Assembly (NCBI GenBank): GCA_937892255.1
Contig: CALAUL010000054.1
Coordinates: forward strand, 1 to 5,633
Length of the DNA stretch: 5,633 bases
Origin: an uncultured Bacteroidales bacterium
GTDB lineage: Bacteria > Bacteroidota > Bacteroidia > Bacteroidales > Marinilabiliaceae
Direction: 5' to 3'
The notes under the pieces were generated by a model. That model ran no database searches. It had not been told where the DNA came from and saw only the letters and a program-made list of their open reading frames with translations. How positions within the stretch are numbered: the first letter of the stretch is position 1; each line of letters starts with the position of its first letter. This document shows, piece by piece, positions 1 to 5,168 of this stretch. Position numbers and translations under genes: made by a program.

Positions 1-104
1 CCGACTTCGCAAGGCAGAAAGCAGAACGCCTCAAGCCGAGACTTGACGCCATATCTGAATTTGTGTGGGATTATCAGGTCGTGGTCGACTCTCCGCCGAA
101 ATAG
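1..104 (+). CDS. C-terminal end of an unidentified protein (5' end outside window)
   Basis: An open frame enters from the left edge, with its first full codon at base 3, and ends at TAG 102-104. It leaves 33 visible residues, beginning DFARQKAERLKPRLDAISEF and ending in VDSPPK. The stretch is rich in charged residues. Its first two thirds look like an amphipathic helix, followed by a short hydrophobic strand (VVV) and a Pro-rich end, which is a believable protein C-terminus. The composition resembles coding sequence, unlike the cysteine-rich translation of the overlapping frame starting at base 43. I do not recognise the family, and 33 residues are too few to assign a function. It lies on the same strand as argR but is separated from it by 307 non-coding bases and the argR promoter, so it is probably not part of the arginine operon. 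Confidence 0.55.
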   Translation, partial: DFARQKAERLKPRLDAISEFVWDYQVVVDSPPK

Positions 105-190
105 CCGGTTTGCCTTTGTGTGCTGTTTTAACATAGAACATCGCCTCCGTATATATAGTCTATGCATTTGCTGCGCACCGAAACGGATTT

Positions 191-234
191 TTGCAACGCC
201 ATTGCAGACCCTCTGCAATCCCATTGCAATCAAT
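191..234. repeat. Four degenerate 11-bp tandem repeats (TTGCAAnCCCA-like)
   Basis: Four 11-bp units follow one another: TTGCAACGCCA (191), TTGCAGACCCT (202), CTGCAATCCCA (213) and TTGCAATCAAT (224). The TGCA core recurs at 192, 203, 214 and 225, exactly 11 bp apart, about one turn of the helix. Units 2 and 3 together form a perfect 8-bp inverted repeat (ATTGCAGA, 3-nt spacer, TCTGCAAT, 201-219). I see no further copies in register on either side. The array lies in the non-coding gap about 120 bp upstream of the argR -33 box. It could be a phased protein-binding array, a structured RNA at the 3' end of the upstream transcript, or a neutral tandem repeat. The sequence does not decide. Confidence 0.7.
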
Positions 235-325
235 ATACACCCTGCACATCTTTGCTTTTTGTCGCAATCTCGTTACATTTCGTGATTAGTCCTTTAAACA
301 GCCTCTAAGTCATTTTTAACACAAG

Positions 326-343
326 TTTATGCAAAATTTATGC
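326..343. repeat. Direct repeat TTTATGC x2, 11 bp apart
   Basis: TTTATGC occurs at 326-332 and again at 337-343, so the copies have an 11-bp period, the same as the array at 191-234. The pair ends about 11 bp before the predicted -33 element of argR. That is where an activator contacting RNA polymerase would bind as a direct-repeat dimer. With only two 7-bp copies in an AT-rich region, chance is a serious alternative. Confidence 0.35.
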
Positions 344-354
344 GGGGAAAAGGG

Positions 355-383
355 TTGAAATTGAATATTAATGTATATTTTTG
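355..383 (+). promoter_or_regulatory. Predicted argR promoter (Bacteroidetes type)
   Basis: TATTTTTG at 376-383 matches the Bacteroidetes -7 consensus TAnnTTTG. TTG at 355-357, preceded by G, sits 18 nt upstream and fits the -33 TTTG element, although the spacing is at or just below the usual 19-21. Taking the last G of the -7 box as -7 puts transcription start near base 390. That gives a 22-nt, A-rich leader without a Shine-Dalgarno sequence, which is usual in this phylum. No other TAnnTTTG match with a plausible partner lies between here and argR. Confidence 0.65.
362..375. promoter_or_regulatory. Additional ARG-box-like site upstream of the -7 box
   Basis: TGAATATTAATGTA agrees with the ARG-box core TGAATWWWWATTCA at 12 of 14 positions. 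It lies between the -33 and -7 elements and overlaps the next candidate box by 4 bp, so the two could not both be fully occupied. It is an alternative upstream half of the operator: 31 bp centre to centre from the box at 391-408, about three helical turns. Confidence 0.45.
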
Positions 384-387
384 CATT
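370..387. promoter_or_regulatory. ARG box 1 over the argR -7 element
   Basis: AATGTATATTTTTGCATT matches the 18-bp ARG-box pattern WNTGAATWWWWATTCANW at 15 positions by my count. On its own that is weak in AT-rich DNA. It gains weight because it ends exactly 3 bp before the stronger box at 391-408, the spacing of paired ARG boxes in E. coli operators. It also covers the entire -7 element, so bound ArgR would exclude RNA polymerase. Confidence 0.5.
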
Positions 388-390
388 CTC

Positions 391-408
391 AATGAATAAA
401 AATACAGC
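391..408. promoter_or_regulatory. ARG box 2 at the argR transcription start
   Basis: AATGAATAAAAATACAGC contains TGAATAAAAATACA, which matches the ARG-box core TGAATWWWWATTCA at 13 of 14 positions. It is also very close to the B. subtilis AhrC box, which centres on TGAATAAAAAT. It starts at the predicted transcription start and ends 3 bp before the argR ATG. The location fits autoregulation by ArgR and arginine-dependent repression of the genes behind it. This is the best operator candidate in the window. Confidence 0.65.
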
Positions 409-411
409 TCA

Positions 412-915
412 ATGGCACGTATCAAAAGTGATCGACTGATGTTTGTGAAGAATATAATTCTGAACAACAAGATATCATGTCAGGACGAATTGCAGGCATA
501 TTTGGCGAAAGAGGGATATTACGTCACACAAGCGACACTCTCGCGAGACATTAAAGAACTCAAGATAGCCAAAATAGCAGACGATGACGGTAAGTACTAT
601 TATAAGTTGCACGACAGCGAAGTAGTACAAATGAAGTCAGAGTCGGCAGGAATCATGAAGTTGTCGGTACTTTCGGGCATTGAGAGCTTGGAGTTTTCGG
701 GGCAGATGGCAGTGATAAAGACAAACCCCGGGTATGCAAGTGTGGCAGCCGGACAGATTGACAATATTCGCACTAAGGAGATAATGGGTACAATAGCGGG
801 AGATGACACCGTGTTGCTCATACTCAGAGAGGGAGCCGATAGAAACAATGTGGTACGTTCGTTGACAGTCATTGTTCCGGACATAAGTAGTAAGTTATTG
901 ATAAATAAAATATAG
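412..915 (+). CDS. argR: Arginine repressor ArgR/AhrC family
   Basis: This is a 167-residue ArgR, slightly longer than the usual 150-157. The N-terminal winged helix-turn-helix spans about residues 5-70, with the family motif TQATLSRDIKEL at 39-50; its Ser44-Arg45 pair belongs to the DNA-recognition helix. The C-terminal domain (about 85-160) holds the arginine-binding and hexamer-forming motif GTIAGDDT at 126-133, with Asp131 and Asp132 as the ligand-contacting pair. In the family, arginine-loaded hexamers bind paired ARG boxes, and two such boxes sit on this gene's own promoter, so autorepression is likely. The ATG at 412 is chosen because MARIKSDRL leads straight into helix 1. No Shine-Dalgarno is visible. 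Translation ends with two stops in a row (TAG 913, TAG 916), 27 nt before the next gene. Identification is firm; its target set is inferred. Confidence 0.96.
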   Translation: MARIKSDRLMFVKNIILNNKISCQDELQAYLAKEGYYVTQATLSRDIKELKIAKIADDDGKYYYKLHDSEVVQMKSESAGIMKLSVLSGIESLEFSGQMAVIKTNPGYASVAAGQIDNIRTKEIMGTIAGDDTVLLILREGADRNNVVRSLTVIVPDISSKLLINKI

Positions 916-942
916 TAGAACACTTTAATAATAATTGGCGAG

Positions 943-1596
943 ATGTGCGAATTTAACATCATGGTAGCCGACGAGAGTCATTTGAGCTACGTTGATGAAA
1001 TACTTGAGACTATTACAAGCGCAGCCAAGGTTCGCGGCACAGGTATTGCAAAGCGAAACCCCGACTACGTAAAGCAGAAAATGCTTGAAGGAAAGGCCGT
1101 CATTGCTCTTTGTGGCAGTGAGTTTGCAGGGTTCAGTTACATTGAAACTTGGGGTGGCAAGCATTATGTCACGACGTCAGGACTTATAGTGCCTGACAAG
1201 TTCAGAGGACAAGGCCTTGCACGACGTATCAAACACGTCACATTCACCTTGGCGCGTATGCGATGGCCCAAAGCAAAAATATTCAGTTTGACAAGTGGTG
1301 CAGCGGTGATGAAACTCAATACCGACCATGGATATATACCCGTGACTTTTGCCCAACTTACCGACGATGAGTCGTTTTGGAAAGGCTGCAAGGGCTGTAT
1401 AAATCATGATGTGCTTGTGAGAACCGACCGTCGTTACTGCATCTGTACAGGAATGCTCTACGACCCCGAGAGAAAAAAGAGCGTCGACACGGCAAACGAA
1501 GAACTTGCTCTCGACCCTGATGCAGCACGCATAGTAGCAGCTCGTTTCCCTAACGGTTTCCCGGCTGAAGATACCGTAGAGAACGAAAACAATTAG
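943..1596 (+). CDS. GNAT-family N-acyltransferase, probable N-acetyl/succinylglutamate synthase
   Basis: A 217-residue GNAT fold protein. The first strand is FNIMVAD (4-10). Beta4 followed by the acyl-CoA pyrophosphate loop lies at about 79-93 (SGLIVPDKFRGQGLA), where R88-G-Q-G91-L-A93 satisfies the Q/RxxGxG/A motif. Its position between argR and argG, in a block with argC and argD but no argA or argJ, argues that it makes the N-acylglutamate that starts the pathway. From memory, the B. thetaiotaomicron protein at this locus (BT3761) has been proposed as an N-succinylglutamate synthase from mutant fitness data. It lacks the amino-acid-kinase domain that gives classical ArgA its arginine feedback site. 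Residues 149-168 carry Cys at 149, 152, 166 and 168, a possible metal site. The tail after 180 is polar and acidic. ATG 943 is preferred over 961 because the later start would remove most of the first strand. GNAT membership is secure; substrate is inferred from context. Confidence 0.85.
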   Translation: MCEFNIMVADESHLSYVDEILETITSAAKVRGTGIAKRNPDYVKQKMLEGKAVIALCGSEFAGFSYIETWGGKHYVTTSGLIVPDKFRGQGLARRIKHVTFTLARMRWPKAKIFSLTSGAAVMKLNTDHGYIPVTFAQLTDDESFWKGCKGCINHDVLVRTDRRYCICTGMLYDPERKKSVDTANEELALDPDAARIVAARFPNGFPAEDTVENENN

Positions 1597-1619
1597 GAAA
1601 TAAACATTCACAAAACATA

Positions 1620-1647
1620 TATCTGCCCTTTACAGAGGAGGCGGATA
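1620..1647 (+). promoter_or_regulatory. Hairpin in the argG leader burying AGGAGG
   Basis: TATCTGCC (1620-1627) pairs with GGCGGATA (1640-1647) to form an 8-bp stem with one G-U pair and a 12-nt loop. The stem could be extended past a one-base bulge by 1628-1630 pairing with 1636-1638. The strongest Shine-Dalgarno-like sequence in the window, AGGAGG (1636-1641), lies across the loop and 3' arm. It is 27 nt before the argG ATG, too far to serve that start directly. The hairpin lies in the 72-nt gap between the GNAT gene and argG, the largest gap in the block. It could stabilise a processed argG mRNA or modulate ribosome loading. It lacks a following T-run, so it is not an intrinsic terminator. 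Confidence 0.5.
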
Positions 1648-1654
1648 AAAAACT

Positions 1655-1659
1655 AAGGA
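1655..1659 (+). promoter_or_regulatory. Ribosome binding site of argG
   Basis: AAGGA lies 9 nt upstream of the ATG at 1669, the normal Shine-Dalgarno distance. It supports that start over any use of the distant AGGAGG at 1636. Confidence 0.5.
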
Positions 1660-1668
1660 ATTGAAATT

Positions 1669-2886
1669 ATGGCAAAGAAAGTTGTAGTAGCATTTAGTGG
1701 TGGATTGGACACTTCATTCACCGTGATGTATTTGGCTAAAGAAAAAGGTTACGAAGTATATGCGGCATGTGCCAATACAGGTGGCTTTAGCGAAGAACAA
1801 CTCAAGCAGAACGAAGAGAACGCCTATAAGCTCGGAGCTAAAGCTTATGTCACTCTCGACGTTACAAAGGAATATTATGATAAGAGTATCAGATATATGG
1901 TATATGGAAATATTCTCCGCAATGGTACATATCCTATATCGGTGTCGTCGGAGCGTATCTTCCAAGGTATGGCAATAGCTCGTTACGCAAAGGAGATAGG
2001 AGCATCGGCTATAGCTCACGGCTCGACAGGTGCGGGCAATGACCAAGTGCGTTTCGACATGACATTCCTCGTGATGGCTCCGGATATCGAAATCATCACT
2101 CTCACCCGCGATATGGCACTCTCTCGTCAGTATGAAATAGATTACCTCAATCAGAATGGTTATTTCGCTGACTTTACGAAGTTGAAGTACTCATACAACG
2201 TAGGCCTTTGGGGTACATCGATATGTGGTGGCGAGATACTCGACTCTGCGCAAGGTCTTCCGGAAAGTGCATACCTTAAGCAGGTGGAGAAAGATGGCGA
2301 AGAAGAGATACGTCTCGAATTTAAAAACGGTGAGATAGTGGCTGTCAACGGCGAGCAGTTTGACGATAAAGTAGCGGCAATACAGAAGATAGAGACTATA
2401 TGTGCACCTTACGGTATAGGACGAGACATGCACGTGGGCGATACCATCATCGGTATCAAAGGGCGTGTAGGTTTTGAGGCCGCTGCACCTATGCTCATCA
2501 TTGCCGCACACCGCTTCCTCGAAAAGTACACGCTCTCTAAGTGGCAACAGTATTGGAAAGACCAGGTGGCTAACTGGTACGGAATGTTCCTTCATGAGAG
2601 TCAGTACCTCGAGCCGGTAATGCGCGATATAGAGGCAATGCTCGAAGAGAGCCAACGTAATGTAAACGGAACAGTCATAATGCAGCTTCGTCCGCGAACA
2701 TTCTCTACCGTAGGCGTAGAGTCAAAAGACGACCTTGTGAAGAACAAATTCGGAGAGTACGGAGAGATGCAGAAAGGTTGGACATCAGAAGACGCCAAAG
2801 GCTTCATAAAGGTTCTCTCAACGCCATTGCGTGCATATTACTCATGCCACAAAGATGAAGGAGAGAAATTGGAAAAAGAACTTTAA
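1669..2886 (+). CDS. argG: Argininosuccinate synthase
   Basis: ArgG (EC 6.3.4.5) condenses citrulline and aspartate with ATP cleavage to AMP and PPi, giving argininosuccinate in the cytoplasm. It is 405 residues long, as expected for the family (about 400). The N-type PP-loop SGGLDTS is at 10-16, directly after the first strand VVVAF. SVSSERIFQ (91-99) and HGSTGAGNDQVRF (117-129) are the segments that line the citrulline, aspartate and ATP pocket. The second half is the synthetase and multimerisation domain and ends in a charged helix (DEGEKLEKEL). I see no frameshift or missing key segment. The start at 1669 places Met nine residues before the PP-loop, typical of the family. In a succinyl-type pathway free citrulline would be released by a deacylase encoded elsewhere, so this enzyme's chemistry is unchanged. 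It is followed by argC after 14 nt. Confidence 0.98.
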   Translation: MAKKVVVAFSGGLDTSFTVMYLAKEKGYEVYAACANTGGFSEEQLKQNEENAYKLGAKAYVTLDVTKEYYDKSIRYMVYGNILRNGTYPISVSSERIFQGMAIARYAKEIGASAIAHGSTGAGNDQVRFDMTFLVMAPDIEIITLTRDMALSRQYEIDYLNQNGYFADFTKLKYSYNVGLWGTSICGGEILDSAQGLPESAYLKQVEKDGEEEIRLEFKNGEIVAVNGEQFDDKVAAIQKIETICAPYGIGRDMHVGDTIIGIKGRVGFEAAAPMLIIAAHRFLEKYTLSKWQQYWKDQVANWYGMFLHESQYLEPVMRDIEAMLEESQRNVNGTVIMQLRPRTFSTVGVESKDDLVKNKFGEYGEMQKGWTSEDAKGFIKVLSTPLRAYYSCHKDEGEKLEKEL

Positions 2887-2890
2887 AAGA

Positions 2891-2896
2891 AAGGAG
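2891..2896 (+). promoter_or_regulatory. Ribosome binding site of argC
   Basis: AAGGAG lies 4 nt before the ATG at 2901, closer than ideal, directly after the argG stop codon. It is one of the few clear Shine-Dalgarno sequences here and fits translation of argC from the argG mRNA. Confidence 0.5.
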
Positions 2897-2900
2897 TAAA

Positions 2901-3866
2901 ATGATTCAGGTAGGAATAATAGGCGCAGCAGGCTATACGGCTGGAGAACTAATGCGCATTTTGATAAATCACCCCTGTGCGAATATCCTCTTTGCACAGA
3001 GCACGAGTCATGCCGGAGAGCCGGTGTGGAAAGCTCATCATGACCTCATCGGCGAAACATCGCTGGTCTTCAGTGCCGACGCTCCGGTGAATGCCGTTGA
3101 TGTCATCTTCCTCTGTATGGGACATGGCAAATCAAAGGCTTATGTAGAGCAATTGCCAAAAGATTTCGATGGTAAGATTATCGACCTCTCTAACGATTAT
3201 CGCCTGACAAAAGACGCAGAGGACTTTGTCTATGGTCTGCCAGAAGCATTCCGCACGGAGATAAAGAAAGCCAAACATATTGCCAACCCCGGCTGTTTTG
3301 CCACATCTATACAGTTGGCGTTGCTTCCAATGGCTAAGGCCGATAAACTCGGAGAAGTACATGTGACAGGTATCACAGGTTCTACAGGAGCAGGTCAGAA
3401 GCCCTCAGAAACGACACATTTCAGCTGGCGCGACAACAATATGTCCATCTATAAGTCGTTCACACACCAGCACCTTGGAGAGATAAACGAGACACTTTCA
3501 AAACTCGCTCCCAACTATGGTGGAGAACTTAACTTTGTGCCTGTACGAGGCAATTACTCACGTGGCATCATGGCGTCGGTATATTTCGATTGCGAAATGA
3601 GTGAAGAGGAAGCCGTAGAACTTTACAAGGCATACTACAAAGACGAGCCATTCGTAAAAGTCGTGGACTTCAATCCCGACCTTAAGATGGTTGTCAATAC
3701 CAACAAGTGCGTGCTCTACGTAAAGAAATACGGCAAGAAACTCCACGTGATAAGCATGATAGACAACCTTGTCAAAGGTGCGTCGGGTCAAGCTGTTGAG
3801 AACATGAACTTGATATTCGGTCTGCCGGAGAACACAGGCCTTAACCTCAAGCCAAGCGGCTTCTAA
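2901..3866 (+). CDS. argC: N-acyl-gamma-glutamyl-phosphate reductase
   Basis: ArgC (EC 1.2.1.38 for the acetyl substrate) reduces N-acylglutamyl phosphate to the semialdehyde with NADPH. At 321 residues it has normal length for the shorter ArgC type. The Rossmann signature GIIGAAGYTAGEL is at 5-17. VYGLPE at 110-115 is a family motif. The catalytic cysteine is Cys132 in NPGCFAT (129-135), and a histidine of THQHLGEI (188-195) is the expected acid-base residue. GSTGAGQ (160-166) and PVRG (214-217) are further conserved active-site segments. The fold closes with a C-terminal return to the NADPH domain (GASGQAVENMN). By analogy with Bacteroides the physiological substrate may be the N-succinyl form; I cannot read this from the residues. 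It sits 14 nt after argG and 12 nt before argD, so the three are almost certainly co-transcribed. Confidence 0.97.
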   Translation: MIQVGIIGAAGYTAGELMRILINHPCANILFAQSTSHAGEPVWKAHHDLIGETSLVFSADAPVNAVDVIFLCMGHGKSKAYVEQLPKDFDGKIIDLSNDYRLTKDAEDFVYGLPEAFRTEIKKAKHIANPGCFATSIQLALLPMAKADKLGEVHVTGITGSTGAGQKPSETTHFSWRDNNMSIYKSFTHQHLGEINETLSKLAPNYGGELNFVPVRGNYSRGIMASVYFDCEMSEEEAVELYKAYYKDEPFVKVVDFNPDLKMVVNTNKCVLYVKKYGKKLHVISMIDNLVKGASGQAVENMNLIFGLPENTGLNLKPSGF

Positions 3867-3878
3867 AAGAGATAAGTC

Positions 3879-5003
3879 ATGAATCTGTTTGATGTATACT
3901 CATTATTTGATATTGTCCCGGAAAAAGGCAAAGGTTGCAGAGTATGGGACGACAAAGGACAAGAATACTTAGACCTCTACGGCGGACATGCCGTCATATC
4001 GGTGGGACACACTCACCCACGTTATGTAGAGTCTATAACCGACCAACTCGGAAAGATAGGCTTCTATTCAAATAGCGTCATCAATCCGTTGCAGTCGGTA
4101 TTGGCCGACAAGTTGGGCAAAGTATCGGGATTGGAAGAGTATGCACTCTTTCTTAGCAACTCGGGGGCAGAGGCAAATGAGAACGCACTCAAATTGGCAT
4201 CGTTCGCAACAGGACGCGACAAGGTCATAGCATTTAAGAAATCGTTCCACGGACGCACTTCGGGAGCTGTCGCAGTGACCGACAACCCCAAGATTGTCGC
4301 ACCGTTCAACGCCTCGCATAAAGTACTCTTCGCAGAACTCAACAGTATCGAGAGCGTCAAAGAACTTCTTAAAGACAACGACGTCGCAGCTGTCATCATC
4401 GAAGGTATACAAGGTGTAGGAGGTATCAACATACCGGAGCCATCGTTCCTCGAAGAACTTGAAAAAGTCTGTCATGCTCACGGCACATTGCTTATCCTTG
4501 ACGAGATACAGAGTGGATGTGGCCGTTCGGGAAAGTTCTTCGCCTTTCAGTACTCAAATGTCACACCCGACATCGTCACAATGGCAAAAGGCATAGCAAA
4601 CGGCTTCCCGGTAGGAGCAACACTTATATCTCCAAAACTTGAAGCCGTTAAGGGACAACTCGGAACGACATTCGGAGGCAACTATCTCGGCATGGCTGCA
4701 GCTATCGCCGTTATGGACATCATCAAGGACGAGAAACTCGTAGAGAACGCAGCTGAAGTAGGCGCATACATCATGAAGAACCTCCCTGTTTCGGACAAGA
4801 TAAAATGCGTAAAAGGACGAGGCTTGATGATTGGCATAGAGTTCAACGAGCCGATGAAGGAAATACGCTCAAAGCTCCTCTTCGAAAAGCATATCTTCAC
4901 CGGTATGGCGGGAACAAACATGATACGCATCTTGCCTCCGTTGACGCTCACAAAGGCAGAGGCAGACGAATTCCTCGCAGCTTTTAAAGAGGTAGTAGGA
5001 TAA
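3879..5003 (+). CDS. argD: N-acetyl/succinylornithine aminotransferase (class III, PLP)
   Basis: A class-III PLP aminotransferase of 374 residues that converts N-acylglutamate semialdehyde and glutamate to N-acylornithine and 2-oxoglutarate. SNSGAEANE (93-101) binds the cofactor phosphate. FHGRTSGA (123-130) supplies the ring-stacking region. The Asp-Glu pair of LDEIQSG (207-213; Asp208 contacts the pyridine nitrogen) and the Schiff-base lysine Lys237 in MAKGIANGFPVGA follow in the expected order. TTFGGN (263-268) gives the second-subunit phosphate contact. The N-terminus is shorter than in E. coli ArgD but includes the VWDDKGQEYLDLYGGHAV strand pair, so it is complete for the compact type. 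Position after argC, with a 12-nt gap, supports arginine synthesis over GABA or ornithine catabolism. The acyl group (succinyl in characterised Bacteroides) is inferred. It is the last gene of the block, with a terminator about 60 nt later. Confidence 0.95.
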   Translation: MNLFDVYSLFDIVPEKGKGCRVWDDKGQEYLDLYGGHAVISVGHTHPRYVESITDQLGKIGFYSNSVINPLQSVLADKLGKVSGLEEYALFLSNSGAEANENALKLASFATGRDKVIAFKKSFHGRTSGAVAVTDNPKIVAPFNASHKVLFAELNSIESVKELLKDNDVAAVIIEGIQGVGGINIPEPSFLEELEKVCHAHGTLLILDEIQSGCGRSGKFFAFQYSNVTPDIVTMAKGIANGFPVGATLISPKLEAVKGQLGTTFGGNYLGMAAAIAVMDIIKDEKLVENAAEVGAYIMKNLPVSDKIKCVKGRGLMIGIEFNEPMKEIRSKLLFEKHIFTGMAGTNMIRILPPLTLTKAEADEFLAAFKEVVG

Positions 5004-5022
5004 AAGAAACATGCCATAGAGC

Positions 5023-5089
5023 AATAACAAACAAATCATTACAGAACTCAGGAGTTTGCAATCGAACTTCGGGGTTCTTTTTTGTTATT
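5023..5089. repeat. 9-bp inverted repeat flanking the argD terminator
   Basis: AATAACAAA (5023-5031) is the exact reverse complement of TTTGTTATT (5081-5089). Inside it, GAACTC (5044-5049) can pair with GGGTTC (5072-5077, one G-U). That pairing would compete with the terminator hairpin at 5064-5077 for the same 3' arm. GAACT (5044-5048) can instead form a small hairpin with AGTTT (5053-5057). The transcript end therefore has two mutually exclusive folds, one with the terminator and one without. The long arm is AT-only apart from one G-C pair, so its stability is modest. Confidence 0.45.
5064..5083 (+). terminator. Intrinsic terminator of the arginine operon
   Basis: GAACT (5064-5068) pairs with GGTTC (5073-5077) around the tetraloop TCGG, and six T residues (5078-5083) follow at once. 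It begins 60 nt after the argD stop. The stem is short (5 bp, one G-U), so termination may be partial. It is plus-strand only, because the minus strand lacks a T-run after the hairpin. Confidence 0.7.
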
Positions 5090-5168
5090 TGGCGTGAACC
5101 GACAGATATATTTGCCAAAAGAAAAGAGATAATCGCATGTTTAAAACAAACCAAACGAAAAAAATCGC

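Noticed and set aside
43..285. 80-codon plus-strand open frame between the left-edge gene and argR
   Set aside because: It overlaps the better-supported left-edge frame, runs through the 11-bp repeat array, and its translation is Cys/Ser/Arg-rich without domain-like pattern. It is also followed by a long gap before the argR promoter.
392..439. Tiny frame (15 residues, starting MNKNTAQW) overlapping the argR start, as a possible leader peptide
   Set aside because: It would start only about 2 nt after the predicted transcription start, contains no arginine codons, and coincides with the ARG box, which explains its sequence.
925..938. ARG-box-like TTAATAATAATTGG between argR and the GNAT gene
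   Set aside because: It lacks the conserved TG and CA ends, stands alone, and sits in a 27-nt AT-rich spacer without promoter elements.
1597..1610. ARG-box-like GAAATAAACATTCA before argG
   Set aside because: It has 11 of 14 core matches but no partner 21 bp away and no recognisable promoter. An equally good match at 925-938 in another AT-rich gap shows that this score arises by chance.
2191..2655. 154-codon minus-strand frame inside argG
   Set aside because: It is antisense to a fully conserved enzyme gene. Its translation shows no family pattern and it has no promoter or neighbour of its own. The other minus-strand frames inside argR, argC and argD were dismissed for the same reason.
5107..5114. 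TATATTTG as the main promoter of the SusC-like gene
   Set aside because: It is an exact -7 match, but the nearest TTTG elements are 15 or 22 nt away, one of them inside the terminator T-run, and it would give a leader of about 180 nt. It is kept only as an alternative to 5211-5218.
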